From Micrococcales bacterium (lineage in GTDB: Bacteria > Actinomycetota > Actinomycetes > Actinomycetales > Cellulomonadaceae), in the NCBI GenBank assembly GCA_009783975.1, contig WRCL01000174.1, positions 1-5,158 on the forward strand: a stretch of 5,158 nucleotides of DNA. The letters run 5' to 3'. How positions within the stretch are numbered: the first letter of the stretch is position 1; every line of letters starts with the position of its first letter. This document shows positions 4,536-5,158 of the stretch, piece by piece. The translations under genes were made by a program, and so were the position numbers. The notes below the pieces were generated by a model. That model made no database searches and was not told the origin of the DNA. It saw nothing but the letters and a program-made list of their open reading frames with translations.

Positions 4536-5158
4536 CTGCCTCGTCGTCGTGTTCGTCGGCGGGGTTGATGATCGCGTCGCGCAGCCGGGTGATGCCGCGC
4601 ACGGCGGTGCGGGGGAGCACCTGCAGGATCCCGGCGGCGGTCTGGTAGCGCACCGACGGGGTTGACAGCACCGCTCCGCGGCGCACGTCGGACAGGGCGC
4701 AGGCGACGACCGACCCGGGGTCGAGCCAGGCGATGTCGGGGTAGGCGTGCACGTCGATGTCGGTCCGGTCGTGGAACTCGGTACGGGTCAGCCCTGGGCG
4801 CAGGCAGGTGACGGTCACACCGGTGCCCTCCAGCTCGGTGGCCAGGGCTTCGGTGAACGTCTGCACCCACGCTTTGTGCGCCGAGTACGTCGAGGTGGCC
4901 ATGAGCCCGGCGACGGACCCGACGTTGCAGATCGCACCACGTCCACGTGCCCGCATCGCCGTCGCCGCGGCGTACGACAAGACCATGACGGCACGGACCA
5001 TGACGTCCAGAGCACGTTCTTGGTCGGCGAGGTTGTCGTCGACGAACGTGGTGTTCGTCGCGAACCCGGCGTTGTTGACGAGCAACCCCACCGGGCGCAC
5101 CGGGGCGGCGAGCCGTGCGGCGACGAGGTCAACCCCGGCGCGGTCAGCCAGGTCCGCG
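4528..5158 (-). CDS. Short-chain dehydrogenase/reductase, classical SDR (N-terminus outside window)
   Basis: The frame is open from the right edge to the TAA at 4530-4528, giving about 210 visible residues. The GTG at 5100 is internal, since the reading upstream (ADLADRAGVDLVAARLAAP) is typical SDR sequence. The Rossmann TGxxxGxG segment lies beyond the edge. Visible marks are NNAG (about 5076-5065), Ser in NVGSVAG (4917-4915) and the active site YSAHK with Tyr at 4887-4885 and Lys at 4875-4873. LRPGLTRTEF follows as the segment after beta-6. These predict an NAD(P)-dependent oxidoreductase of the broad DltE/YqjQ-like type in the cytoplasm; the substrate cannot be told. The position that normally carries the tetrad Asn (vNv) reads DVMVRAV, with Met at 5001-4999. 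The C-terminus ends in an acidic tail (ADEHDDEAAS). It faces the lipoprotein gene tail to tail with an 8-bp overlap. Confidence 0.93.
   Translation of the reverse strand, partial: ADLADRAGVDLVAARLAAPVRPVGLLVNNAGFATNTTFVDDNLADQERALDVMVRAVMVLSYAAATAMRARGRGAICNVGSVAGLMATSTYSAHKAWVQTFTEALATELEGTGVTVTCLRPGLTRTEFHDRTDIDVHAYPDIAWLDPGSVVACALSDVRRGAVLSTPSVRYQTAAGILQVLPRTAVRGITRLRDAIINPADEHDDEAAS

Overview
The window is gene-dense, high-GC DNA with strong G/C preference at third codon positions, GTG as well as ATG starts, two lipoprotein signal peptides and proteins whose family features are typical of Actinomycetota. My best guess is a Micrococcales-type actinobacterium; this rests on composition and protein style, not on a marker gene. 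No tRNA, rRNA, CRISPR array, transposase or phage gene is visible.

Layout from left to right. (1) The 3' end of a plus-strand gene (1-351) encodes a Trp-rich C-terminal domain with two cysteines. (2) Convergent to it, with only 3 bp between the stop codons, is a minus-strand lipoprotein glycoside hydrolase of family 3 (355-1524), of the NagZ/LpqI beta-N-acetylhexosaminidase type. (3) A 105-bp divergent intergenic region separates it from a plus-strand DedA-family membrane protein (1630-2277), which may be leaderless. (4) The 267 bp after dedA hold a perfect 36-bp inverted repeat with a 4-nt loop, placed almost centrally between two 31-nt near-identical direct repeats. The first direct repeat overlaps the dedA stop codon. 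(5) Next is a two-gene operon. Its first gene (2545-3903) encodes a surface protein with an Flp/Tad-type prepilin N-terminus, a BACON-like beta domain and an SGNH/GDSL esterase domain. Its second gene (3900-4535) is translationally coupled and encodes a small beta-rich lipoprotein of unknown function. (6) Convergent with, and overlapping, the lipoprotein gene by 8 bp is a minus-strand short-chain dehydrogenase/reductase (4528 to the right edge, N-terminus missing).

The common theme is the cell envelope: a peptidoglycan-recycling type hydrolase, a lipid-carrier or phospholipid transporter-type membrane protein, and an exported esterase with a partner lipoprotein. The co-functional reading is inference from neighbourhood only. 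The most unusual items are the pilin-BACON-SGNH fusion with its coupled lipoprotein, and the repeat-flanked palindrome behind dedA.
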